The notes under the pieces were generated by a model. The model was not told the DNA's origin. It made no database searches and was given only the letters and a program-made list of their open reading frames with translations. A program made the translations under genes and the position numbers. Of a stretch of 45,312 nucleotides of DNA, positions 12,201 to 24,200 are shown piece after piece. The stretch is from the NCBI GenBank assembly GCA_000969725.1, contig JXSR01S002907.1. One strand, given 5' to 3'. The first letter of the stretch is position 1; each line of letters begins with the position of its first letter. The stretch is from Ophiothrix spiculata (taxonomy: Eukaryota; Echinodermata; Ophiuroidea; Amphilepidida; Ophiotrichidae).

Positions 12201-15200
12201 ATTTTACTAAGTTAAATACACTGCTGTGTTGTGAGGATTTTAGACAATTTCAGGATACATAACTTTGAATAGGCTCTTTTCCTTTTGTGACCAAAAATCC
12301 ATACTTACATGTCCGCTCCCAAATCTCCACAACCACCCAACCCCACCACCAAAAACATCCCTTAACAGATCAAAAAAGGGTGTTACAAGTTTTACATTCA
12401 GTCTAAAGATCCCGAAAAGATCCCAATATTTGTGATCCTGCACTCCTGTCAATCTCCCTTTCTTTCAGTTTATCCACCACACAGATTTCAATTTATCCAA
12501 CCATGAACCTTTAAAGTTAAGTGTAAAATAAACTAGTTGTTCACAATATTAGATCATCACGCTAATTCCCNNNNNNNNNNNNNNNNNNNNNNNNNNNNNN
12601 NNNNNNNNNNNNNNNNNNNNNNNNNNNNNNNNNNNNNNNNNNNNNNNNNNNNNNNNNNNNNNNNNNNNNNNNNNNNNNNNNNNNNNNNNNNNNNNNNNNN
12701 NNNNNNNNNNNNNNNNNNNNNNNNNNNNNNNNNNNNNNNNNNNNNNNNNNNNNNNNNNNNNNNNNNNNNNNNNNNNNNNNNNNNNNNNNNNNNNNNNNNN
12801 NNNNNNNNNNNNNNNNNNNNNNNNNNNNNNNNNNNNNNNNNNNNNNNNNNNNNNNNNNNNNNNNNNNNNNNNNNNNNNNNNNNNNNNNNNNNNNNNNNNN
12901 NNNNNNNNNNNNNNNNNNNNNNNNNNNNNNNNNNNNNNNNNNNNNNNNNNNNNNNNNNNNNNNNNNNNNNNNNNNNNNNNNNNNNNNNNNNNNNNNNNNN
13001 NNNNNNNNNNNNNNNNNNNNNNNNNNNNNNNNNNNNNNNNNNNNNNNNNNNNNNNNNNNNNNNNNNNNNNNNNNNNNNNNNNNNNNNNNNNNNNNNNNNN
13101 NNNNNNNNNNNNNNNNNNNNNNNNNNNNNNNNNNNNNNNNNNNNNNNNNNNNNNNNNNNNNNNNNNNNNNNNNNNNNNNNNNNNNNNNNNNNNNNNNNNN
13201 NNNNNNNNNNNNNNNNNNNNNNNNNNNNNNNNNNNNNNNNNNNNNNNNNNNNNNNNNNNNNNNNNNNNNNNNNNNNNNNNNNNNNNNNNNNNNNNNNNNN
13301 NNNNNNNNNNNNNNNNNNNNNNNNNNNNNNNNNNNNNNNNNNNNNNNNNNNNNNNNNNNNNNNNNNNNNNNNNNNNNNNNNNNNNNNNNNNNNNNNNNNN
13401 NNNNNNNNNNNNNNNNNNNNNNNNNNNNNNNNNNNNNNNNNNNNNNNNNNNNNNNNCATGACAACATGATCTAAGCTTTATGATGAGGTAACAGGAAGGA
13501 AGCTGGCAACACAACTCATACCATGACCAATATCTCATGTTGACAAATGTAGAGTATACATGACAGATTCAGGCCATGCATTCCCCCAGGGTCGGGTGAA
13601 AAAATTGAAACAAAAGAAAACCAGAAGTTTCTTTTTTTTTTTCCAATTTTGTTGAGCTTAACCTTTGAGCATGGGTTTCTTTTGATTTTAACCAAAAATG
13701 TCTGGATTTTGTAGGATTCTCATATTATGATGTGTCAGTTGGGAAATATACATGTAAATCATTGTAAGAATGGTCAAAATAGAAAATGACTATCAGAGGA
13801 TATATAGATTTGACTGCCAGAGAAACAGTGTACTGATTCAAATCACAGGATGCCCTGTGAGTGTGTATGGCTTCAGATGCTTTAATATATTCCAAGAATG
13901 TCAGATGAAACTACATTCTTAAACCTTAGGTAGACCTCTAATGAAAACACAAGTCAAACCATATTCCTCTTGAATCAAAACAAAGTTAAAGTGCAATCTG
14001 ATCATTATCAATCAGTAGGAAAGCAATAATTAACCTGTTACTCTGAATCTTATTGTGTTTCATCCACATAGTCGGTCCGCGTATCCTGATGAGTAATGTT
14101 TTCACAGAAAAATCACAATGTTGTGTTTAATCGAGTTACTATCATACCTGTACATGGTATATGACGCTGTGCAACCCCGGTGTGTGGATGGGCAAGTAAC
14201 ATAATGCTTGAAATGATCATCTGAAGCTCCTGGAGGACTAAATCAGGTATCATTAACCCACCAAACTGGTTTCAGATCTTTTGACTAATAAATCTTCCTA
14301 TCCCTAGCATTTGTCACATCCGTTAAAACCACAGGTTTGATGTTACAATGAAATATGAATATGATGTTTCTGATTTCAAATGGTACAAATAATGATACAT
14401 GGAAGATTTCTACAATTCTTTCCAAAAGATGTGGAAATACAAACTTTCGAGAAGCTCCAGTTACCATGGCAACCAAGATCGAGTTTCTGTAAACCACCTG
14501 TAAATTGACAGGCAATGATGTTAGGAGCTTTGAAATCCAAATCGAGTTAATTCAGTTTCATCTTATGGATGCTGTGAAATGTAAATACTTGCTATCGATC
14601 GGGTTACCTGCTCGGCTTCTCGGGTTTTATTTGGACAACTTCTCTGGTCACTCGTAGAATGCATCAACTGATAGCTGTGCAATATGTGTGATTTAGATGG
14701 AAACTGACAGCTCTTTTTTTGGATGTTTTGAAACATGGATGCAATAAATGGCAATGGTTAACCTATTGTATGCAACTATTTTAGGATGGGAACTTTAGTA
14801 AGAATTTATGAAACATTTTGTAAAGATAAAAGTTTATAAGAATCTATGTTGCATGATTCTACAAGAATCTTCCAATATGCATCTACACAAAAAATTGCAA
14901 GAGAATTGAAAGATTTTGCATAGTTTTCTCAAAACTCATTTTCAAACTTCCGATGGACAACATCTATCTACATATCTTGACCCTTTTCTAACTTCTGTAG
15001 TAGAACAAAATCTGATAGTACAGTGTAAAACGCAAACTGATATTCTGGTTTTGTGAATATCTGATATACCAATTCCTTGATAACACAAATATGATAACAC
15101 AAACTCTGTATGTACTAAGTATCTGACAATACAAATTCCCAGATAACACAAATTTCCCGTTCCATCAATTTTGTGTAAAAAAGTTGGACCGTATACAGTG

Positions 15201-18200
15201 GACCTACACCTCATTAACACAAAAACACAAAATCCCTGATAACACAAAATGGTTGTTTGGGCCCAAGTGGGAATTTTCTATGTGAATTCAGTTGGATAAC
15301 ATAAAATCCTGATAACACAAACTAAAATCATTGTCCCCAGTTATTTTGTGTTATCGGGGTTCCAATGTATTTGGGTTGCACTTTTTCACCTATGGATGTG
15401 GTATGCCACTTGCATCTTCTTTGCATGTAGATGAAGAATATCTCATGTGAATTTCTGTGAAAACATTAGTCACCTAGCTATTTAGATTTGCTAATGTGAA
15501 AGATAGAACTTGTAGTAGATCTATTGTAACAGTTTTAAGTGAATTGTGTTTAAGTGATGATCTGTGGGCTGAGTGAGGTTAAGTTATCTTGAAAATAGTA
15601 TTTGCAGTGAGCTTTGTCCCTGGATATAAAGATGATCTCATTTAAAAACGATCTCCATTTGGTAGCAAGAATTGGTATTGTGGCGATGGGTGGTGAGGTG
15701 AGGCAAGTTTCTATTTTTGCCTCTGATGAAGAAAATGTGGTGCAACATTGTTGCAATATATGCATAGTCTGATTCAATGTGAGGTCAATGACTTCCCATG
15801 CAGATGGAGATTCTAGAAATACAATGAACATTTACAATAGTCTTGCTCAATGTAAATGGAAACAAATGAAACTCTGGAATGGATCTATAGATGTGATAAT
15901 ATCGAGGCTATTATGTTTTTGTGTCAGTTTGACAATGTTAACAACAAATTGTCAAAAAAAATCTGGGGAAGGTGGAGATACTTACATGTATCAAGGTATG
16001 GGAACATGCTGCATTCAAGACCTATTTTTCAAGCTCTCTCTTCTGCTCCTCAAGATGACCATTTCAAGATGACTTCATGTCTAAAGACCATTTTCAAAGA
16101 GAGAGGACCAACAATGTGTTTTAATCACATTTTTTGTCAATTCAGCTCTAATGGTTTGTATAATTTATGATGTAAAATCAGTAATAAGAACCTAATTTGG
16201 GAAAACACATCAGTTTTCTTAAACCTATTTTTGACCCTAGGCGACCGCGTGGCACATACCCTCCAGGTTTAATACCTACCAATATTTTGAAGTACCGAGC
16301 TTTTCTCCCTTATGGTGGATTCAGAGTCTTGACGATATGCATCGATCGATGCCCATCGACACGCAGTCTTTAACACGCGCTATTCCTTATGGTTTATTCA
16401 GAGTCTTGACGATATGCATCGATCGATGCCCATCGACACGCAGTCTTTAACACGCGCTATTCCTTATGCGTTGTGCATGTAAAGACTGCGCGTCGATGGG
16501 CATCGATCGATGCACATCGTCAAGACTCTGAATAAACCATTAACCTACCCCACCCCCACCCACCCCAGGGAAACAACAACTTGTAATGCAACTTGGAACA
16601 GAAAAGAGAACTTTTGCTTGGATCAGTTTGCCGATATGAGCCATATAATACCTTCCTGCTGGGGACTATTATGTCACAATTTGGCTTCATATTAGATTGT
16701 AACGCACAAGAGAAGATATTGTGTGTATCCCATCATGCATTGCTTCCTATGGGGAATTTTATGCAGAAAGTCATGTGAGTAGTTAGTGATTAAATATGCC
16801 CAAAATGCAAGATTATAACAATTAACTTTGATTTATGGGTATTTTATCAACTACTCACATGATTTCCTATGCAAACAATTCCATTGGAAGCAATGCATGA
16901 TGGGATACATACGATATCTTCTCTTGTAGCACACAGCATTGCTCACACTAACTCATCCTTTGAATCATCCCTGGGATAGTAAGCCTGGCACCAAATGTTT
17001 CCTAGAAATAACATGTAATAGCAAATGCGAACCCAATTTAAGGTGAAAAAAGGGCCAATGGTAAAACCCGGCAAACGGCAGTAAGAATAAAAACCTAGTC
17101 AACTAGAAAAAATTAGGTAACAGGCCTAAAGCATTCCTGACTATTGGAATTTTGCTTCAAATTTGCACAATATAAAGAGCTTTTGGATGAGACACAAGTT
17201 TTCATTTATATACTATTATTTAATTACCTAATGTAGCTGATATTGTTAAGGTAGAAACCGCAACTCTAAAGAGTCTACTTTCGCAAAGACTCGCGCAAAC
17301 AAAAGCACTATAGAATATTTCACACAAAGATACTTGCAAATTCTATCAGAGAGAGACCAAATGGACTCCGTAATCCTCTTCAAAATTCGACTTCTGGAGT
17401 AAACCCCCTATTTATAGATTAGCTGTGTACCTTTCGAAAGACACATTTTGAGTCTACTTTATTGTTTTACCTTATCACATGAATAGCTTATGCTCTATTA
17501 TACTTGGAAAGATTTCATTCTTTAATTCTAAGTTTAAACCCAGATATCAACACATCCCTTCTTCAAAATTTAAATCCAATGAATCACAAATGTATACATA
17601 GCTCTGCTCAATTCTCATGAGACTGAAATTTTCTCACCGATCCTTTATTGACCTGAAACCGAACGGCAATAATGAAATTCCTTCAACGAGATCTCTGCTA
17701 ACGATACCCGATGCCATCGTTCCGTGTAACACTGATAGGCTGTGGCACTTTGCTGAATCGCTAATCAGAGTTAATGTTTTATAGGCTGTGCTGCGAATAC
17801 ACTGGAGAGATATCTCGTTATTCGGTTTTACTAAAGCGAGATGCTATCTATAGGGCTGGTAATGTGATGTAGAGGTTAGGGGTGGGAAGGTGTATTTTAG
17901 AGCTAAATTGGAAGGTGTCAATATTGAGCTTACGAGCTATCAGTTAAATCACACCTTGATATTTGAATAGAGGCTCGGGAAGGGGTTTCAAATCGTAGCA
18001 ATTTATTGCATCAAGTGAGATATTGGAATTAAACAATCTTTGGAAAATTTACCTTGCAATGATCTATTAGTATTACAGGCCCTACCTGAACCATCAGGAA
18101 CCATAATTTGGCCAAATCTTGGCTTGACATTGGTCCTATACAAGCCCAAATCTGGTCCAATAACCTGCAATGTAATGAGTGGCCAGCGGGCATTACAAAA

Positions 18201-21200
18201 CTGCAATTTAATCAATTATGATCTATAGTATTACCTCTCTTAGTGTGTCCTTTTTGTTACATTCAAAATCAGAGTTTGGACCCTGGACATGAACATAAGA
18301 GATACTATATTCTATATTTGCTTACATTTATCTCTGCTTCCATATTTGTACTTAAATGGTGTGCAGCATGTTTGAATTGATAATGTTCAGCCCTGAAGTA
18401 TAATATTGATCATATGAATCACTGAACCCACAAAAGAAAAATGAAACATATTTTTCCATTCACTCTCCAACCAATAAACAATAGAAATGTATGATCATGT
18501 TTCATCACAATGGTTGTGGCATTGTATTGCCATTAGATCATGTCTGTAGACTGTTGCTTTCATTTCAATTATGATTATACTTTTGAAATGTTGAATGATC
18601 TGAAATGAACTTCACCAATTATGGATAATTAGGAATTGTATTCTATATTTTGGATCGACATAACTTACACTACATATATATGTGTTTGTTTGTTTTTGTT
18701 TTGGCACCTAAATGTATCTAGAAGACAACCCTTAGAGAATTATCTTAAATAGCGCAAATAGTGTGACGAGAGCATCTAGTAGGTACGTAAAAGTTAAATT
18801 GATTTTATTTCCGCAGTTGCTATGAAGGGACAATTTAAAAACAAATGGTTGATATACTGAAAAAGGTGGAGTGAACTCGCTCAATTCTACACTTTAGCTA
18901 TTCATACAAAAGATACGCAAGTAATTTTAATTAATGGTTCAAGCGCACTTTGTGTTTCGCTGATCATTGCCCTATAAGCACTGGACTATAACGACTTGTC
19001 ATTTGACAAAAATGCCCACAAATAATTTTCATTTTGTCCAGACAAGAATTTTCACCCCTGCAAAAATAATTATGACAATGATTTATCAAATAAGGCTACG
19101 CATGGAATCCAAGCCCACTATTAATAGTCGTAATAAGCTACGTGGGACGGGTCCAGATCATCCATCAAATATGCAACCTGTACTGTGGATAGGCCAACGG
19201 TTCTTGTGATGTGTGATGATGATGGTGATGATGATGACGAGCGTGCTGCTGACCAGCTAGATGGACACTCATCTTGTAGGAATGTTAATTATGATCCAGT
19301 CGGTCAAATTGATTGCAATTTTGAGATAGTATGAATATTAGCTGGCTAATGGTGAAATCGAGGGTCGAGACTGCAGAATTTTGAACCTGTGTTTGTTTGC
19401 AATATAACGAACACAATGTACTGAAGTGCGGTCTGTGACTGAAGATATCAGCAAAAAGCCTATACAAGGCTCTATGTTCAAGATTGAAATGTAAAAGGCA
19501 AATGTTTTCAAATACTTGTATTTATACAACTGGAAAGGGATAATTGGCTCAAATAACAAAAAAAAAATTAATTCATGGCTTAAAAGATGAACTTTGGAAT
19601 TGAATCAATATCCCATAATTAGTATAACACAACACTAGCCTGTTTTGCTCTTTGAAACTTTAAAAAAATGTGAATCGTTAGGATTGGATTTTATAATTCG
19701 TCTGAAATGCATGACCTTAACATTGCTTAAAACATCTGGAATAAAAGATTAAATGAAAAGTAACTAACTTCAATGCATCTCTTATTTCTGTTATGACTTC
19801 TATGTTCACAACATCCAGTTATGAAATGCTTGAACTATGAGCAGTCCGTCGCTCAAAGCTTACCAGCTTGTGATCGTACATCATCAGTAAATACGGACGG
19901 AGAGCGAGCGAGTGAGTGAGCGGATGGACATTCCATTGCACGGTAGTCCCAATAGATCGGCTTGTACCATCCCACAGATGCCAGCGATACCAGGCCTATA
20001 CAAATGTCACAGTCACTCCTGAGATGTAATACATTTGCTTTATTGCTTTTCATCACTTGACGAGATGAGTTGGGCTTGATTTATTTATTTTTATTGTATA
20101 CGCTGTTATTTTTTGCATGGGTTTTATTTTTGCAATTTTTGTTTTATTCAAATGCAAATCTATAAACCCTGAAAATGTTCCAAAGTGTAAATCTATCTGC
20201 AGTTGGTGTTGTAACATTAAAGTGAATTTGCGAAATCAATCACTCGTGAAAATGTTAGTAAAATATCGGTATTTGTTAAAAAAAAAATGTATGTGAAAAT
20301 ATCAATGTATTTACTAGGTGTGATGTTATATCATGGGATGGTAACTTGTAAATGGAGATGCACTGAACTTAGATTGCTGAGTAGATTAAATTGAAGTATG
20401 TGGATGACATTTGAAGATGGACTTATGTAATGTTCTGTACAGGGAAGCCAAACAAATACCTTATTGTCCATTCAACATCGGACTATTTTTCTAGGAAGTT
20501 CTAAAACTACAACAATGCAGGCCTATTAAACTTGGAAAGCAGTACCAGGAACTACAAAATTAATATAGGAGCCTTATTAGTTGTATTTGAGATTTGAGAT
20601 TTTTTAGTATCACAATTATTTAGTATAATGATGTAGTGGAAATGATAAATGGTATGTTTGTACATAATTAAACTTGAACGTTACTGGCAGGTAATTTTAG
20701 TTGGCTCTTATAAAAATATTTTTTTCTTGGAACCTTGTCTATATAGTGTATGATAGTCTTAGTTGGAACCAATACTGGTTGTAACATAAACATTTGTTTT
20801 AGGCCATTTTGGTTTGGAACGAAGGAAGTTGATTTTGTATGACGTCATACATTCAGAAAAATAGAAATCTGAGTGAACTGTAGACACATTTTGCTTAGAC
20901 ACAAAAGAAATTCATCGCATACCTCATACATATAACAGTATAAACATTGATAAATAAAAGTTAACTACTTTTTGACCCAAATTGCTGAAAACTTTGTGAT
21001 CCCACCTTTCAACAAATTGGTTTTGAAAAAGTGGAGGATAAATAGTGAAACAATTTAACATTGGAATTTTAAAATAAATAAAATGGTCAACTTTGGAATT
21101 TCATGATTGAATGTGAGCCCAAATCCTTCTGCACTATCGTAATAGATTTCACGAGGTTTTTTGGCATAAAATACTTTTTACTTCCTAAGCAGGGTATAAT

Positions 21201-24200
21201 AGAATTCTGAAGGGCCTCTGTTTTAAGACCATTTTTGAAAGGGCGCACTATTTTAGAAGGCAATTACAAATCGCATTAAGCTTAAAAATCATAGGACATC
21301 GAGGCAAATGGTAAGGACATTAAGCATATTGCCTTGCCTATTAAACATGCTTAAACTATTGCTTCAAGGTAACTTTCTTGTGCTGATCGCATCAATTTTA
21401 CGTGACAAAAGGCATCAAAATGATGACAATTTGGGACATATGCTGTAGCGTTTTGATGGATCATTGAGAATAGGAAACAGTTGCCTTCTTTACCTCAATT
21501 GTTCCATGGTATTTGTTGCTGTAAGATAAGTGAGAGCCTGTGTACGCATTCTTTGCTGCCAATCATGGGTTATTATCTGTCATTTCCACAGGATCATGAC
21601 ACATCGTGAGCTATAACCGCACGCTGTCAAATGTTGCGTTGACAGATACGGCCACCAAAACGACGTTTGCTTTTACTAGTTCAGGTCGTGAAGAACGTGG
21701 TATGTGCTTGTTCTTGATATTTTGCCAGGTATTTTGGTAATTGTATGGATTTGTTAGATGATTAATCGTAGCTTTAAATTGTGTGATGTTAAAACCATTT
21801 TGAAAAATCTTTTTGATCCATTTTTGATGAGTCTTTTACATAGGCTTGTATTGTGACAATCTACCTCATGTGATTTTTTCTTGAAAGACTGTTTAGCTGT
21901 AAGAAGCAAAAATTGTCAAAAAAAGTCCTAATAATTTTTTACCTCTTCAATAAACTAGAGCTCAGGTTATGTAGACCAAATTGTTCGCAAAAAAGTGGAA
22001 TATCAAATGTAGCTCATGAATTTGTGAACTATAAAAATCATTCTTCATGACAGAACCATTGATAACAGATCAAGTCATGATTAGAATAGGAAGTAATTAA
22101 GTCCTTCTTAAGCTTACTAAACCCTTAAACCCTTTGTCCCAGTGTAGTTAATCATGTTAATCTGTAGGAATGTATCATCAATTTGAATACGAGAAATAAT
22201 GCAGATTTGTCAGATTTCAGGAAAACGTGTAATCCTGATTTATATTTAGTGGATTTTTACAAAAGAGGTTGATAGGAGCCATGGAGAGTTTTTGGGCAGT
22301 TTGAAAGGTGCAAAGCTTATTGACAGTATGAGTTATTATGTAGTGTTTGAAAACTAAAAACCGATCCCTTATCTACATGACTAATCCATTATAGAATCCC
22401 AATATTCTTGTCAATGGTTGACACATTGGTTTCTTCATAATCCAACCCCCTCAACTCACACCACCCTACCCCAACCAACCCTGAATTGTTATCCCCAGAG
22501 CTCAAATCTCAGGTCCGAATGCCAACTCTACATCCCAAAGTCTTACCAAAACCATGAACCTTAACTCTATACTCAACTCTATATATTTGATATCTTCATG
22601 AGATAACAATTTTGATAAAAAAATGAACTTGTCATTTTAGAACACATTCTTCACATGTTTTCTGTCCAAATCATCAGCCTCAGTCATCTATAATATGAAC
22701 ATCACCCATATGGGCATCAATTTTTTATCCCAATTAAGGAGTGATTGGAGAAATGATGACAAAATAAAGTTCACCAATATAAATGTATTGGGATTTCACA
22801 TTCCAGCTATGATGTTAGTCCCATAGCAGACATTCTCATCCCAGTGAGTCACTAAGCTTTCAAAAAAAATGTACCAGGCTCCTTCCTCGTGATTACATAT
22901 TCTGGCCAGCTAAACACCATTCACAATTATTCCATCCACCAGTGGCCTTCTTGCAACGTGAATCATGTTAATTCCAGCATGTTTGCTTGCCAAGCCGTGG
23001 GAAATCGTCCAGATTTGATACAAGTGTGTTTTTGAATCCACATTCTTGACTTGTGTATCTTGGGGGATTGATCAAGCCGTGAGGCATGTATGTAACCTTT
23101 AAAGATGCAGCGGTGAAGTTCATCCAGTATCTTATGCGATGATCATCTTGTACAGCTTGTAATGGGATAGACTGTTGATGGCTCCTTGATGATACTTGGG
23201 ATGGGAATTCTTAGCTATTCTTCTTGTCTGTGACTGGGATAGGGTCAAATCCCTTTCGGTTGCGTGCGAACTATCCATAGAAATGGTGGAAGAGTTGTTA
23301 TCACATGCATTCTTGGTATGTTTGTCAGATTAAATGACAAAGATTTTTACTTATGATGTTTGCTGTTTCATAATTAATATGTCCTACATGTATCCAAATG
23401 AATGTTCAGTTTTTGGGACTCTGGAAGTATGAATTCTTGATTTGAAGTTGGTTGGTTATGTGACACACATCTAAATTTCGACTTTCTCTATACTTATCTA
23501 TCTTAAAATATCTATACCTAGAAAATTGCAATTCTTTGGTCCGTTACTAGGATGCACAATTTTTGTGTAAAAACACCAAGTTTTGCCTTGAGAAAAGCAC
23601 CTAATTTTGCGATTTGGGCTTATTGGTCTGTGACAAGAACCCACCCATCAATATACATTAAATGATGAAAATATACCCCAAACTGTGGCACATACCCTTA
23701 TACCAACACCATTTTAGAATTTTTTCCACCCTGGATTTTTGATGAGCTCCCCTGCCCCCCCCCCCTCCCTCTAAATTTTGGCAATTTTTTATTGAGATTG
23801 ACTAGAAACAAAATGAACGTTCAGTTTCTTGACAGGTATTTCACTGAGATTGACTTTAGAAGCAAGCTGCATGACTAGCTATTTGAGATCAAGTTTAGTC
23901 TCTGATTAGGTATGATGTAATATATAAAGAGATACAAAGAAATTTGATTTGCCTAATTAAAATAATCTGGTTTAACGGGAAACGACTTAAACTAATCAGC
24001 GATGATTGATTTTCGCATGATCTCACGATGAATTAGGTAGAACAATGTATATTGTTGAAATCTACTCCTAATCAAGTTTGTTTTCAAACATTTTTTTTGA
24101 ATTTGTAAATGAGTAACGAAAATGACTAACAAGGTGAACTTGTGTCTTGGTGTACTTTTGAGCAAAATTGACAAGCCATGGGAACAAAAATTGCCAAGTT

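Noticed and set aside
12537-13538. Long open frames of about 300 codons on both strands
   Set aside because: They consist of translated N across the assembly gap 12571-13456; the same applies to the frames at 27540-28313.
14942-15247. Minus-strand open frame with repeated LCYQGI-like peptides
   Set aside because: The periodicity comes from the GATAACACAAA repeats of a MITE-rich region, not from a protein repeat.
18040-18228. Overlapping + and - open frames with similar-looking peptides near 18100
   Set aside because: Explained by an imperfect local hairpin (about 18111-18155); no gene family is recognised.
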